A stretch of DNA of 64,000 nucleotides from NCBI GenBank assembly GCA_020847975.1, contig JADLBD010000012.1, positions 88,615 to 152,614 on the forward strand, given 5' to 3'. This document shows positions 51,389 to 60,867 of the stretch, piece after piece. Source of the stretch: Bryobacterales bacterium. GTDB lineage: Bacteria > Acidobacteriota > Terriglobia > Bryobacterales > Bryobacteraceae. Made by a program: the position numbers and the translations under genes. A model generated the notes under the pieces. The model was not told the DNA's origin and searched no databases. It was given only the letters and a program-made list of their open reading frames with translations. Numbering within the stretch: the stretch's first letter is position 1; each line of letters begins with the position of its first letter.

Positions 51389-54300
51389 CTAGAACAGTAC
51401 CTTCAACCCAAGCTGCACCTGCCGCGGACCGTTTTCCTGGCTGGTCACCACGCCAAAGGTCGGGCTCCCCAAGACCGTTCCCGGCAAGCCGAAAATGGGG
51501 GTATTGGTCGCGTTGAACGCCTCCGCGCGGAATTCGATGCGCATCCGTTCCACGGGCTGGAAACTCTTGAACACCGACAAATCGAGATTGTGCGCGGCCG
51601 ATTGCCTCACCCCGCTCACAGTTCTCCCCACGTCGCCAAACGTGAAGGGCGCCGGCTGGCTGAAGGCGTCCGTGTTGAACCACCTGTCGATGGTCTGGTT
51701 TGCCGTCTGCGGGCTGGCTCCAGTTGCATTGGGACGCTGGCTGCCGCCAAAGCAGAAGCAGGTATCGTTGGCGACGCCAAAATTGAACAGAGGCAGGCCC
51801 TGCGAGAGCGTCAAAATGCCGTTCACCTGCCAGTTCCCGGCAATGGCGTTCAGCGTCCGGTTCCAGCTACCGCCGAAAGCCTTGCCTTTGCCGAAGGGCA
51901 GTTCGTAGGTGCTGTTGGCAACGAAGCGATGCGGCTGATCGTAGGATGACACGGCGCGCTCGCAGGAGCGGCAGTAGTAAGAGCGGATCAGGTCCGCCCG
52001 ATTCCAGAGTCCGTCCGCCGCGTCGGTAATGGTCTTGGAGAACGTGTACGAAGCGAGAAAGCTCAACCCCATCGAGAAGCGTTTCTCGAAACGGCTCTGT
52101 AAGGCATGGTAATTGGAATTGGCAAACCCGGCGTTCGTGGCGCTGACTCCGGCGTATTGCGGATAGGGACGCAGCAGGTTTCCTCGCTGCACCGTAGGCG
52201 CTCCCAGAGCGAAGGCCGGGTTGATGATGCCGTAGAACGGATTCGGCACCTGTTGCAGTAACTGATCCCCCATGGACAGGAGCGCCGGGTCCAACTGGTT
52301 GAACTGATACGTTTGCGAGAGGCGCGTTCCCTTGTTGCCGGCATAGGCGATTTCCCAAACCGCATTGCCGGGCAGCGAACGCTGGATGGTGAAGTTCCAC
52401 TGCTGGTTGTACATGGGGCGCAGCGAAGGCTCCCATCCGCCGCCCAGTCCCTGGCCGAGCGCGGCATTCGGTCCGGCGGCGCTGCCGAGTGGAAGCGTAA
52501 ACCCGTTCGGGAACGGATTGGTCCAGGGCGCCGTGGGGGACGGCGTGATGCCGTCGGAATCGAGGGTGGATATCCATGTGGTCCCGCCCGAAAATGCGCC
52601 GCCCGTGTATCCGCTGCTGGCGGCATAGGAAGGCAATCCGAAGAAGATCCCATAACCCGTGCGGATCACGGTCTTGTCGTTCCACTGATAGGCGATCCCC
52701 AAACGCGGATTCACCTGCGTGGGAACCACCGGCCGCACCTGCCGCCGCCCGAGGGAACCACCCGCAAACAACGCGATCCCTTTCAGATCCATGTGGAGCT
52801 GATCGGCCAGCGGATTCCTGGCGTACGGATCAATGCCGGTAATGCGGTCGAACCGTTCCGTCACGCCGCCTTCGAAGTCCCACCGGAAACCGGCGTTGAC
52901 CGTGAGCTTCGAGTTCACCTTGAAGTCGTCCTGCACGTAAAAAGCGAAATACCGGTTGTAGTTCGCGGGCCGGATCTGGTGCGTGATGTTTCCCGTCCCG
53001 AACCCGAGCAGGAAACTCGCATAGCCGGCTCCGCCGACAGCGGTTGGCGTGCGCGGGTCCGGCCCCTGGGTTTTATCGCGGTTGAACGCGAAGTTGCCGC
53101 TGGGCGTGCCAAGCTGGCCGTAATTGACGTAGTTGAAGCGCGCGTCAATGCCATACTTCATCGAATGACGGCCCTGGACGCGGGAGAGGTTGACGATCAT
53201 GGAATGGGACGTGTCGCCCATGAAGTAGATATCGCCGCCGTTTGGTCCAAGCTGCGTCATGTCTTGAATGGTGATGGTGGGAAAAACGCGGTGATCGGAA
53301 ATATTGTCGATATAGGTAGGCAGGCCGAGTTCCGCCACCTTGAACCCATCTTCCCGCTTGAAGGAAGCGGACCAGGGAACCCGGTTGCCGGAGACTCGCC
53401 CCAAGCCGTAGCGCAGGTTCAGCACCATGGTCGTACCGATGTTTTCCGTGTAATCAAGCGCCAGGTTCTGAAGCCTCTGGTTCATCGGATCGCAGCAGCC
53501 GGGGTCCGCCAGGTTCCCCCAGAAGTTCGGCTTGGAATAAACCGAGTCCATGAAGGTGTAGCGGCCGAACATCCGGCGGCGGTCGTTGAAGTTGTGGTCA
53601 ATCTTGAATTCCACGCGGTCCTGCGGCTGCGGGTAAGCGTCCTGAAGCACCAGGTTGTTCTGATGGGTGAACGGAAGCCCTGGTGAATTCGCCTGCGGAT
53701 AGAACGCTTGAGACTTGAGCGCCACGGGGCTGATCATACTCAGCGGAATGCGGTTGCCCGGAAATGCGTCGCGCAGGAAGCGCCCCGGCCGGGACGGATC
53801 GGGCCGCGTGGTGAACGGATTGTAGATGAGCCGCATCTGCCCGTTGGCCGCGTATGTCTGCGAGAAATCACCGGAACGCTCGAGATCGCTCGGCACCGTG
53901 TGCTGCGCGATGCTCGCCGCGCGGATGCGCTGCCCCTCGTAGAGAACGAAGAAGAAGGTCTTGTCTTTGCCGTTGTAGATCTTAGGAATCGAGATGGGGC
54001 CGCCAAGCGATCCGCCAAACTGATTGCGCTTGAAGCTGGCCAGAGGACGACCCGCGCGATTGGCGAAGAAGTTGTTCGCATCGAGCTTCGAATTTCGCAG
54101 AAATTCAAACAAGGACCCGTGCAGAACGTTTGTGCCGGATTTCGTCACCAGGGTTACCAGCCCGCCGCCCGAGCGTCCGTACTCGGCGGCGAAGGCATTC
54201 GTCTGAATGCGAAACTCCTGGATTCCTTCCACCGAAGGAATCGCGCTGACCGCGGGGATGTTGGTGATATTGTGGGAGACCGTCGCTGTGACGCCATCGA

Positions 54301-54874
54301 GAACAATGTCCGAAGTGGATTCCTGCCCGCCGTTGACGATGAACCTGTTCGCCGTGAACGTGTCCGCGACGCCTCCGGTCTGCCTGACGAGAAAGACTCC
54401 CGGCACGAGACCGGCGAGCGAGTAAACGTTCCGCCCATTCAACGGCAGGTCGAGAATCCGTTTGTTCTCGACAAGGCCGGACAGCGTCGCCGTGGCCGAT
54501 TCGAGAAGCTGCGCCTCAGCGGTCACCTCCACCTGCTCGGTGACGGCTCCCACTTCCATGGTGATATCGAGGGTCACACGCTGCTGTGTCGTCAGGGGCA
54601 GGCGGTCGGCAACAAAGCGGCGGAATCCCTGGAGTTCTGAAGTTACACGGTAGTTGCCCGGAGGGAGCTGCGAAACCGAGTAAAAGCCGGTGGCGTTGGA
54701 TGTGGTGCGATAGTTGGAGTTCTTGTCGATGTCGGTGATGGTGATCGCGGCGCCGACAATAATGGCGCCGCTCGAGTCCGTCACCAGACCGGAAATGGAT
54801 CCGGTGAAGGCCTGACCAAAAAGAGACGCGCTCATCGCGGTCGAAAGCAGAAGGATAGTTCCGAAGCGGGACAT
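51389..54874 (-). CDS. Oar-like TonB-dependent receptor with carboxypeptidase-regulatory domain
   Basis: The 1161-residue outer-membrane protein starts at the ATG at 54874, with GAGAGGAA upstream, and a signal peptide ending at FGQ. A CarboxypepD_reg domain follows (about 25-105: ISGLVTDSSGAIIVGAAITI, GFYSVSQLPPGNYRVTSEL), then the TonB plug (about 110-230: NKRILDLPLNGRNVYSLAGL) and a long barrel of about 900 residues with many aromatic strands. It has the expected C-terminal aromatic residue (LKVLF). Such receptors import large substrates through TonB in Acidobacteria. The specific substrate is unknown. Confidence 0.93.
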   Translation of the reverse strand: MSRFGTILLLSTAMSASLFGQAFTGSISGLVTDSSGAIIVGAAITITDIDKNSNYRTTSNATGFYSVSQLPPGNYRVTSELQGFRRFVADRLPLTTQQRVTLDITMEVGAVTEQVEVTAEAQLLESATATLSGLVENKRILDLPLNGRNVYSLAGLVPGVFLVRQTGGVADTFTANRFIVNGGQESTSDIVLDGVTATVSHNITNIPAVSAIPSVEGIQEFRIQTNAFAAEYGRSGGGLVTLVTKSGTNVLHGSLFEFLRNSKLDANNFFANRAGRPLASFKRNQFGGSLGGPISIPKIYNGKDKTFFFVLYEGQRIRAASIAQHTVPSDLERSGDFSQTYAANGQMRLIYNPFTTRPDPSRPGRFLRDAFPGNRIPLSMISPVALKSQAFYPQANSPGLPFTHQNNLVLQDAYPQPQDRVEFKIDHNFNDRRRMFGRYTFMDSVYSKPNFWGNLADPGCCDPMNQRLQNLALDYTENIGTTMVLNLRYGLGRVSGNRVPWSASFKREDGFKVAELGLPTYIDNISDHRVFPTITIQDMTQLGPNGGDIYFMGDTSHSMIVNLSRVQGRHSMKYGIDARFNYVNYGQLGTPSGNFAFNRDKTQGPDPRTPTAVGGAGYASFLLGFGTGNITHQIRPANYNRYFAFYVQDDFKVNSKLTVNAGFRWDFEGGVTERFDRITGIDPYARNPLADQLHMDLKGIALFAGGSLGRRQVRPVVPTQVNPRLGIAYQWNDKTVIRTGYGIFFGLPSYAASSGYTGGAFSGGTTWISTLDSDGITPSPTAPWTNPFPNGFTLPLGSAAGPNAALGQGLGGGWEPSLRPMYNQQWNFTIQRSLPGNAVWEIAYAGNKGTRLSQTYQFNQLDPALLSMGDQLLQQVPNPFYGIINPAFALGAPTVQRGNLLRPYPQYAGVSATNAGFANSNYHALQSRFEKRFSMGLSFLASYTFSKTITDAADGLWNRADLIRSYYCRSCERAVSSYDQPHRFVANSTYELPFGKGKAFGGSWNRTLNAIAGNWQVNGILTLSQGLPLFNFGVANDTCFCFGGSQRPNATGASPQTANQTIDRWFNTDAFSQPAPFTFGDVGRTVSGVRQSAAHNLDLSVFKSFQPVERMRIEFRAEAFNATNTPIFGLPGTVLGSPTFGVVTSQENGPRQVQLGLKVLF

Positions 54875-54938
54875 GGCTATTCCTCTCATCCAGAAAACGC
54901 GGCCAAAGCCCAGAGGAAGGAGGCCGCAATTGCAGACA

Positions 54939-54966
54939 AGTATATATCGACCCGGCGACCGGTCAA
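54939..54966 (-). promoter_or_regulatory. Promoter of the TonB receptor gene
   Basis: On the minus strand TTGACC (54966-54961) and TATACT (54944-54939) are separated by 16 bases. Transcription would start near 54932, about 58 bases upstream of the ATG at 54874. Further upstream (54967-55025) the region is AT-rich. Confidence 0.6.
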
Positions 54967-55104
54967 GCGCTTAATAGCTTATTTTTTCAAAAGATTCTCA
55001 CATCAATAATAAAAATTATCGATTATCATGTTTTCGATTTTCTTCCGCGCTTTCCCCTGCACACACGCTCCCACTCTGGCGTACTCTGAAAAAGTAGGAG
55101 ACCC

Positions 55105-56016
55105 ATGGCACAAGCTGCTGTCGCCGAGCCCCCTGATTTCTCCTCGTTCCCGCCGAACACGGTGACGCCCTTCGAGCGCACCGTCTGCCTGGCCTGTGTC
55201 TCCGGGGTCTTCACCCGTGTGCTGGGCCTCACGGCAAGAAAAGCCGCGCAGGAAATGAAGAGCTACACCCCTACGGTGCAGGAACTCACCAGCCATACCC
55301 CGGTCCGGCCGTATTTTCTTCCCGCAGGCCCCAAGGCCCACTGCCCCTACTGCGACTCGAGCAGCCGCCGGTATGCCCGTATCCTCGCCTACCGCATCGA
55401 AGGCGGACGAGCCACGGACCGCCTCCGGCGCGAATTAGTGAAAGCCCTGATGGACACGAAGGGCTCGTTCGCCGTCCTCGAGGAAAGACATTCCCATGAC
55501 GAGGCTTTCTTTTCCTGGCTGGAGCGCATGGCCTCCCTCCGGCCCGATCAGGAAGGGTGGATTCCCGCCGTCACGGAGGCGTTTCTCGAGCGCAAACTCC
55601 CGAAGGAAAACTGGCGCGAAGTGTTCGAGCAGGTCCACACCATACGCCGCTCGATTCGGCTCGAGGAGGGTTGGGAGATCGACAACCGCCGCCTTTTTCT
55701 TGCCGCCCCACTCTACCACGAGGTGATGGCCGTGCAGTACATCCTCAGCCGTTCCCGCATGAGCGGCGGGCTGACCTTCGAGGGCCGCCTGACGCTGGCC
55801 GAACTGGTGAGGAAACTCCGCCTGTCCGGCTATTTACGCCTGTGTGGAATTGAGGCCCACAGCCCCGCGGATATCCTGGAAGAACTCACTCACCACCTCG
55901 CGGGCGGAGACGGTGGGGTCAAGATGTACTACCTGGTGGATCGCCGCGATTTTCTCAACAAACTGAAGGCTCTGCCAATGGCAGCAAGACAGAAGCGTGC
56001 CGCAGCCGGCGCCTGA
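55105..56016 (+). CDS. Hypothetical protein with two CXXC motifs
   Basis: The 303-residue protein has two CXXC pairs, Cys28-Cys31 (TVCLACVSG) and Cys80-Cys83 (HCPYCDSSSRR), that together could bind one zinc ion (zinc ribbon). The rest is helical (RRELVKALMDTKGSFAVLEE, EVMAVQYILSRSRMSGGL, LRKLRLSGYLRLCGIEAHS) with no known domain. There is no signal peptide. It could be a DNA- or RNA-binding protein. The gene is convergent with the rhaM-like gene (three bases between stops) and divergent from the TonB receptor gene. Confidence 0.55.
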   Translation: MAQAAVAEPPDFSSFPPNTVTPFERTVCLACVSGVFTRVLGLTARKAAQEMKSYTPTVQELTSHTPVRPYFLPAGPKAHCPYCDSSSRRYARILAYRIEGGRATDRLRRELVKALMDTKGSFAVLEERHSHDEAFFSWLERMASLRPDQEGWIPAVTEAFLERKLPKENWREVFEQVHTIRRSIRLEEGWEIDNRRLFLAAPLYHEVMAVQYILSRSRMSGGLTFEGRLTLAELVRKLRLSGYLRLCGIEAHSPADILEELTHHLAGGDGGVKMYYLVDRRDFLNKLKALPMAARQKRAAAGA

Positions 56017-56019
56017 ATA

Positions 56020-56337
56020 TCAGGCCAGATGGAACACCTCCTCGAGCCGCTCCATGGACCGGTCGGCGTGCTCACCGCCCAGTTCGAAGAAATCCGCCAT
56101 CTGCCGCTGCCACCACTCATTCACTTCGCGCAAGGCCATCCCGCGAAGGGCGGCTTCAAAATCCGGCGTTTCCAGGTATCCCACCAGCAAACCGTCCTCC
56201 CGAAGAAACAGGCTGTAGTTCGTCCAACCCGTTTCCCGCAGCGCCTCGAGCATCTCCGGCCACACCGTCTTGTGCCGTTCGCGGTATTCCTCGAGATGGT
56301 CTTTTTTCACTTGCAGGATAAAGCAGACGCGCTCCAT
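56020..56337 (-). CDS. rhaM: L-rhamnose mutarotase
   Basis: The 105-residue protein starts at the ATG at 56337 behind GAGAGGAGG. It has the small dimeric alpha+beta fold of RhaM: VCFILQVKKDHLEEYRERHK with the catalytic His22, then WPEMLEALRETGWTNYSLFL, VGYLETPDFEAALRGM and VNEWWQRQMADFF. It interconverts alpha and beta anomers of L-rhamnose. No rhamnose operon (RhaABD) is nearby. It ends two bases after the neighbouring convergent gene and lies 11 bases from the LarB stop. Confidence 0.88.
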   Translation of the reverse strand: MERVCFILQVKKDHLEEYRERHKTVWPEMLEALRETGWTNYSLFLREDGLLVGYLETPDFEAALRGMALREVNEWWQRQMADFFELGGEHADRSMERLEEVFHLA

Positions 56338-56348
56338 GCGGCCTCCTC

Positions 56349-57095
56349 TCACGCGCGGTTGATCAGGCTGGCGACGTATCCGCCGCCGAACCCGTTGTCA
56401 ATGTTCACCACCGTCACATTGCTCGCGCAGCTGTTGAGCATGCCGAGCAGCGCCGCCAGCCCGTGAAAGCTCGCCCCATAGCCCACCGAGGTCGGCACAG
56501 CAATGACCGGACATGCCACCAATCCTCCCAAAGCGCTCGGCAGCGCCCCCTCCATCCCCGCTACGCATACGCAAACCTTCGACTCGGACAGCCGGTCCAG
56601 GTTGTGCAACAGGCGATGGATCCCCGCCACCCCTACATCGTAAATGGACTCGACTTCGTTCCCCATCACCTCCGCGGTGACCCGTGACTCCTCAGCCACC
56701 GGAATATCACTGGTTCCCGCGCACACTATCGCAATCTTCCCCCTCCCGCGCATGGTCCGATCCCGCCACACGCGAAACGCACCGCTCAGCGGGAAATGCT
56801 CTCCTTCGGGGAACCGCTCGATGAGCCGTTCGGCGGCTGCCTCATCAGCGCGCGTCACCAGCAGGTTCGCGCTGCGCTCCAGCAGTTTCTCGGCGATGCC
56901 CAGCACGTGCGCCGGGCTCTTGCCCTTCCCGAAGATCACCTCGGGCGCGCCCTGCCGCAGCGCCCGGTGATGATCCACCTTGGCGAATCCCAGGTCTTCG
57001 AACGGCATGTGCTTCATCCGCGCCATGGCCGCGTCCACATCCACCGCGCCCGAGCGCACCTGCTCCAGCAATTGTCGAATCTGTTCCTGATCCAT
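56349..57095 (-). CDS. larB: Nickel pincer cofactor biosynthesis protein LarB
   Basis: The 248-residue protein has an N-terminal helical part and a C-terminal PurE/AIR carboxylase-like domain: [80 protein letters not shown] and [18 protein letters not shown]. LarB carboxylates and hydrolyses nicotinic acid adenine dinucleotide in the first step of the lactate racemase pincer cofactor. LarC and LarE are not in the window. It precedes RhaM by 11 bases on the same strand, so the two may be in one transcript, and follows the DUF192 gene by nine bases. Confidence 0.9.
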   Translation of the reverse strand: MDQEQIRQLLEQVRSGAVDVDAAMARMKHMPFEDLGFAKVDHHRALRQGAPEVIFGKGKSPAHVLGIAEKLLERSANLLVTRADEAAAERLIERFPEGEHFPLSGAFRVWRDRTMRGRGKIAIVCAGTSDIPVAEESRVTAEVMGNEVESIYDVGVAGIHRLLHNLDRLSESKVCVCVAGMEGALPSALGGLVACPVIAVPTSVGYGASFHGLAALLGMLNSCASNVTVVNIDNGFGGGYVASLINRA

Positions 57096-57104
57096 GAACC
57101 TGCC

Positions 57105-57560
57105 TTAGAAACTCAAAATCTGTCCCACCGCCAGACCATATTTCGCCGCCATTCCTCCCGCCAGTTCCAGTACGAACTGCGCGTCCTGCTTGCCCCCGTA
57201 CTGCGGGCACTTCACCGGGTCCTGCTCGAGACACGGCGGCGTATGAAGCGACATCTCCACAATCCGGCGCCCGCTGTCCATCCAGATGATGTCCAGCGGA
57301 ATGCGCACGTTGTGCATCCAGTAGGTGTATTTACCGGGACGCGCGTGCACGAATAACAACCCGCGATCCGGAGCAAGCGACGAGCGGTACATCATGCCCC
57401 GCATCATATCCTCCGGCCGCAGCATCACCTCCGCCATCACCCGCTGTCCGCCGGGCAGCGTCACCGGTTTGAGTAAAATCGCGTCTTCCGAGGAACCCTG
57501 CCGGTTACATCCCGTCATCCATATCCATCCAATCATCGCAATGAGAGCAATCCGCGGCAT
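57105..57560 (-). CDS. DUF192 lipoprotein
   Basis: The 151-residue protein starts with a lipoprotein signal (MPRIALIAMIGWIWMTGC, lipobox Cys18). The body is the DUF192 fold: EVMLRPEDMMRGMMYRSSLA, RGLLFVHARPGKYTYWMHNV, RIPLDIIWMDSGRRIVEMSL, then DAQFVLELAGGMAAKYGLAV. Family members are small periplasmic proteins of unknown function. It lies upstream of larB on the same strand, nine bases apart. Confidence 0.85.
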   Translation of the reverse strand: MPRIALIAMIGWIWMTGCNRQGSSEDAILLKPVTLPGGQRVMAEVMLRPEDMMRGMMYRSSLAPDRGLLFVHARPGKYTYWMHNVRIPLDIIWMDSGRRIVEMSLHTPPCLEQDPVKCPQYGGKQDAQFVLELAGGMAAKYGLAVGQILSF

Positions 57561-57598
57561 GAAATAAAATGGTAACAGTCCTCGGGTAAAACTCTGAA

Positions 57599-58489
57599 AT
57601 GTCCTCTTTCCTCCACCGGGTCCGCCTGACGCTCGATATGATCAAGTTCGAGCACTCCGTTTTCGCCCTGCCCTTCGCGCTCACCGGAGCCCTGCTCGCC
57701 TGGCGCGAGGATGGATACCCGCTCACCGCACTTCCGGCCAAACTGGCCTGGATTGTGCTCGCCATGGTAGGAGCGCGCTCGGCGGCGATGGCTTTCAACC
57801 GCCTGCTGGACGCCGAAGTGGACGCGCGCAATCCGCGCACGAAAATGCGCCACATACCCGCCGGACTGCTTACGCGCAAGTTCACCTGGGGCTTCACCGC
57901 CGTTTCGTCGGGGGCATTCTTCGCGGCGGCAGCCGCGCTCAATCCGTTGTGCCTGAAACTGGCTCCGCTCGCGCTCGGCGTCATCTTCTTTTATTCGTTC
58001 ACCAAGCGCTTCACTTCGCTCTCGCATGTAGTTCTTGGGTTCTCGCTCGGCATCGCCCCCGCAGCCGCCTGGATCGCCATCCGCGGGTCACTGGACGCGA
58101 GGATTCTCTGGCTCACGGCTGCCGTCACCCTCTGGACCGCGGGCTTCGATATCATCTATTCCTGTCAGGATTACGATTTCGACCGCCAATCCGGGCTGTT
58201 CAGCATTCCCCGGCGCTTCGGGATTGCGGGAGCGCTCTGGGTGTCGCGGCTCTTCCACGCGGCCATGCTGTTCTGTCTTGCCGCGCTGGTTGTGGATTTT
58301 CGCCTCGGCCCCGCAAGCTGGCTCGGCGCCGCAATCGTGGGCGCCCTCTTGCTCTACGAGCACGGACTCGTCAAACCGCATGACCTCTCGCGCGTCAACG
58401 CCGCCTTCTTCACCGTGAATGGCTGGGTCAGCATGCTATTCTTTGTGTTTTGGGCCGCGGATATCGTGTTCTTCCAACGCGGAGTCTGA
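57599..58489 (+). CDS. mqnP: UbiA-family prenyltransferase of the futalosine menaquinone pathway (MqnP)
   Basis: The 296-residue membrane protein has about eight helices and the first Asp-rich motif NRLLDAEVDARNPRT (about 66-80) plus the second (CQDYDFDRQSGLFSIPRRFG, about 196). This matches the MqnP-type UbiA enzymes that prenylate 1,4-dihydroxy-6-naphthoate; the mqnE gene follows 16 bases later on the same strand. It is a polyprenyltransferase acting in the membrane. The start follows directly after the divergent DUF192 gene (38 bases apart). Confidence 0.88.
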   Translation: MSSFLHRVRLTLDMIKFEHSVFALPFALTGALLAWREDGYPLTALPAKLAWIVLAMVGARSAAMAFNRLLDAEVDARNPRTKMRHIPAGLLTRKFTWGFTAVSSGAFFAAAAALNPLCLKLAPLALGVIFFYSFTKRFTSLSHVVLGFSLGIAPAAAWIAIRGSLDARILWLTAAVTLWTAGFDIIYSCQDYDFDRQSGLFSIPRRFGIAGALWVSRLFHAAMLFCLAALVVDFRLGPASWLGAAIVGALLLYEHGLVKPHDLSRVNAAFFTVNGWVSMLFFVFWAADIVFFQRGV

Positions 58490-58505
58490 CCCGGAATCAA
58501 CCTGA

Positions 58506-59630
58506 ATGCAACTGGAACCCAATTTCGAAGATCAGCGCTTGCTTCCCATTCTCGAAAAAGTGCAGGCCGGCGAACGGCTCACCTTCGAGGACGGCGTGGC
58601 CCTCTACCGCTCGCAGGACATTCTGGCCATCGGCCACATGGCCAACATCGTGCGCGAGCGGCTGCACGGCAACACCACGTTCTTCAATGTGAACCGCCAC
58701 ATCAACCCGACCGATGTGTGCGTCGCTTCCTGCCGTCTCTGCGCCTTCGGCAAAAAGGCTCGCGACCCCAAAGCCTACACGATGTCGCTCGAGCAGGTAT
58801 GGGAGGTGGCCGGCAAGGGTTATTCCGAGGCGGCAACCGAGTTCCACATCGTCGGCGGCCTGCACCCCGAACTCACGCTCGATTGGTTTTGCCAGATGCT
58901 GCGCGGACTCAAACAGCGCTATCCGCAAGTCCACCTCAAGGCGTTCACGATGGTGGAGATCTCCTACCTTGCCCAGCGCCAGAAAATCGGCATCCGTGAA
59001 ACGCTCGAGCGCCTCCGCGACGCCGGCATGGATTCCATGCCCGGCGGAGGAGCCGAAATCTTCAGCGAACGCGTGCGCCGCATCATCTGCGATCACAAAA
59101 TCGACGGCAACGAGTGGCTCAACGTGGCCCGTATCGCCCACCAGGTGGGGCTCAAGTCCAATTGCACGATGCTCTACGGCCACATCGAAACGGCTGACGA
59201 CCGCGTGGACCATCTCGTAAAACTTCGCTCGCTGCAGGACGAGACGCACGGCTTTGTCACCTTCATCCCGCTCGCCTTCCATCCCGATAACACGCCGCTC
59301 CAGCACATCGCGAAAACCACGGGCTTCGATGACCTGAAGAATATCGCCGTGTCGCGCCTCATGCTCGACAACATCCCGCACGTCAAGGCTTATTGGGTCA
59401 TGATGACTCCGCGCATCGCCCAGATCGCCCAAAGGTTCGGAGCCGACGACCTCGACGGCACGGTGGTGGAGGAAAAGATCTACCACGACGCCGGCGCCAC
59501 CACTTCGCAATCGCTCCGGCGCGGCGAGCTACTGCGGCTCATCCGCGCGGCCGGCCGCGAGCCGGTCGAGCGCGATACCCTGTACCGCCCGGTGGAGCGT
59601 ACCGAAACAGCCTTTACGGTGTTGGTGTAG
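58506..59630 (+). CDS. mqnE: Aminofutalosine synthase (MqnE), radical SAM enzyme
   Basis: The 374-residue protein has the radical SAM cluster Cys72-x3-Cys76-x2-Cys79 (TDVCVASCRLCAFG) and the segments FHIVGGLHPELTLDWFCQML, DSMPGGGAEIFSERVRRIIC and GHIETADDRVDHLVKLRSLQ, typical of MqnE and not MqnC. It adds a 3-[(1-carboxyvinyl)oxy]benzoate to SAM, making aminofutalosine. MqnP directly upstream supports the assignment. It ends 17 bases inside the convergent M20 gene. Confidence 0.93.
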   Translation: MQLEPNFEDQRLLPILEKVQAGERLTFEDGVALYRSQDILAIGHMANIVRERLHGNTTFFNVNRHINPTDVCVASCRLCAFGKKARDPKAYTMSLEQVWEVAGKGYSEAATEFHIVGGLHPELTLDWFCQMLRGLKQRYPQVHLKAFTMVEISYLAQRQKIGIRETLERLRDAGMDSMPGGGAEIFSERVRRIICDHKIDGNEWLNVARIAHQVGLKSNCTMLYGHIETADDRVDHLVKLRSLQDETHGFVTFIPLAFHPDNTPLQHIAKTTGFDDLKNIAVSRLMLDNIPHVKAYWVMMTPRIAQIAQRFGADDLDGTVVEEKIYHDAGATTSQSLRRGELLRLIRAAGREPVERDTLYRPVERTETAFTVLV

Positions 59631-60867
59631 CCGGCGGTCCGCTATCGCCCAGTGCCGCCGTCAGCAAGGCGACGCCGGTTTTCACACCCACAACCAGCGC
59701 ATCCTCGTCCACGTCGAACTCCGCCGTGTGATTCCCGGCGGTGAAGCCTTTTGCGGCGTTCCCTCCGCCAAGCCAGTAGAAAAATCCCGGGATCTGTTTC
59801 TGGAAATAGGAGAAGTCTTCGGCCCCCATCACTCCGGGAGTGATCATCACGTTTTGGGCGCCCAGACTGCTTTTCATGACTCCCGCGGCCCACGAGGCAA
59901 GGGCGGGCGGATTCTCCGTCACGGGATAGGCCATCCCTTGCCACTCGAGTTGGAACTTCGCCCCATGAGCGGCCGTGCAACCGGCGAGCGTCTGCTTCAT
60001 CATCGTGCGCACGTTCTCGCGGACCCCTTCGTTGAACGTTCGTACTGTGCCCTCCATCTCGACACTCTCCGCGACAATGTTGCTGCGGTTCCCGCCATGA
60101 AAGCTGCCGATGGTGAGCACCATCGGCTGCATGGGGTCAATCTGCCGGCTGCGAATCGACTGCAGCGCCACTACACACTCCGCTCCGATGGTTACGGCAT
60201 CAATGCCCTGATGCGGCCACGCCGCGTGGGATTTCTTTCCCAAGATTCGAATCTTGAACTGGTCGGCGGAAGCGAGCGCGGGACCGGAGGCGTAGCCCAC
60301 CATGCCCACCGGCACCATCGTCCCCGTGTGCAGTCCGAAGATGACCTTCGGCCGCGGATTATCCAAGGCGCCTTCCTTGATCATCAACGCCGCGCCGCCC
60401 TCCTCGCCCACCGGCGCTCCCTCTTCGGCCGGCTGGAACAGGAACTTCACCGTCCCCGCCAGTTCGGCACGCCGCCCGGCGAGCACTTCGGCGATCCCCA
60501 GCGCCACAGCCATGTGCACATCGTGCCCGCAGGCGTGCTTCACGCCCTTGTTCAGCGATTTGTAGGAAACATCATTGCTCTCCTGAACCGGCAGCGCATC
60601 CATGTCGGCCCGCCAGGCGGCCACAGGTCCCGGCTTGCCTCCCTTCAGCACTCCCACCACTCCGTGACGCGCCACGCCGGTCTTCACCACGTCAAACTTC
60701 AACGCCCGTAACCGCCCGGCGATGACCCGCGCCGTGCGCTCTTCGCGGTTGGAGAGTTCCGGGTGCATATGAAAGTCACGGCGCGTTTCGACAAGCCTTG
60801 CCCGCAGCGACTCCGGCGTTTGCGCCGGTGCCGTTGCGGCCGCCAGCAGCAGCAGAAATTTCGTCAT
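59614..60867 (-). CDS. M20 family metallopeptidase/amidohydrolase, exported
   Basis: The protein is 417 residues from the ATG at 60867. A signal peptide (MTKFLLLLAAATAPAQ) precedes the M20D domain: RRDFHMHPELSNREERTARV, HACGHDVHMAVAL (metal Cys and His), FLFQPAEEGAPVGEEGGAAL, GKKSHAAWPHQGIDAV and MITPGVMGAEDFSYFQ. These are the residues of hippurate hydrolase-like amidohydrolases. It acts on N-acylated amino acids or peptides. Its start overlaps the stop of the GlcF gene by four bases, so they are in one transcript. Confidence 0.9.
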   Translation of the reverse strand: MTKFLLLLAAATAPAQTPESLRARLVETRRDFHMHPELSNREERTARVIAGRLRALKFDVVKTGVARHGVVGVLKGGKPGPVAAWRADMDALPVQESNDVSYKSLNKGVKHACGHDVHMAVALGIAEVLAGRRAELAGTVKFLFQPAEEGAPVGEEGGAALMIKEGALDNPRPKVIFGLHTGTMVPVGMVGYASGPALASADQFKIRILGKKSHAAWPHQGIDAVTIGAECVVALQSIRSRQIDPMQPMVLTIGSFHGGNRSNIVAESVEMEGTVRTFNEGVRENVRTMMKQTLAGCTAAHGAKFQLEWQGMAYPVTENPPALASWAAGVMKSSLGAQNVMITPGVMGAEDFSYFQKQIPGFFYWLGGGNAAKGFTAGNHTAEFDVDEDALVVGVKTGVALLTAALGDSGPPATPTP

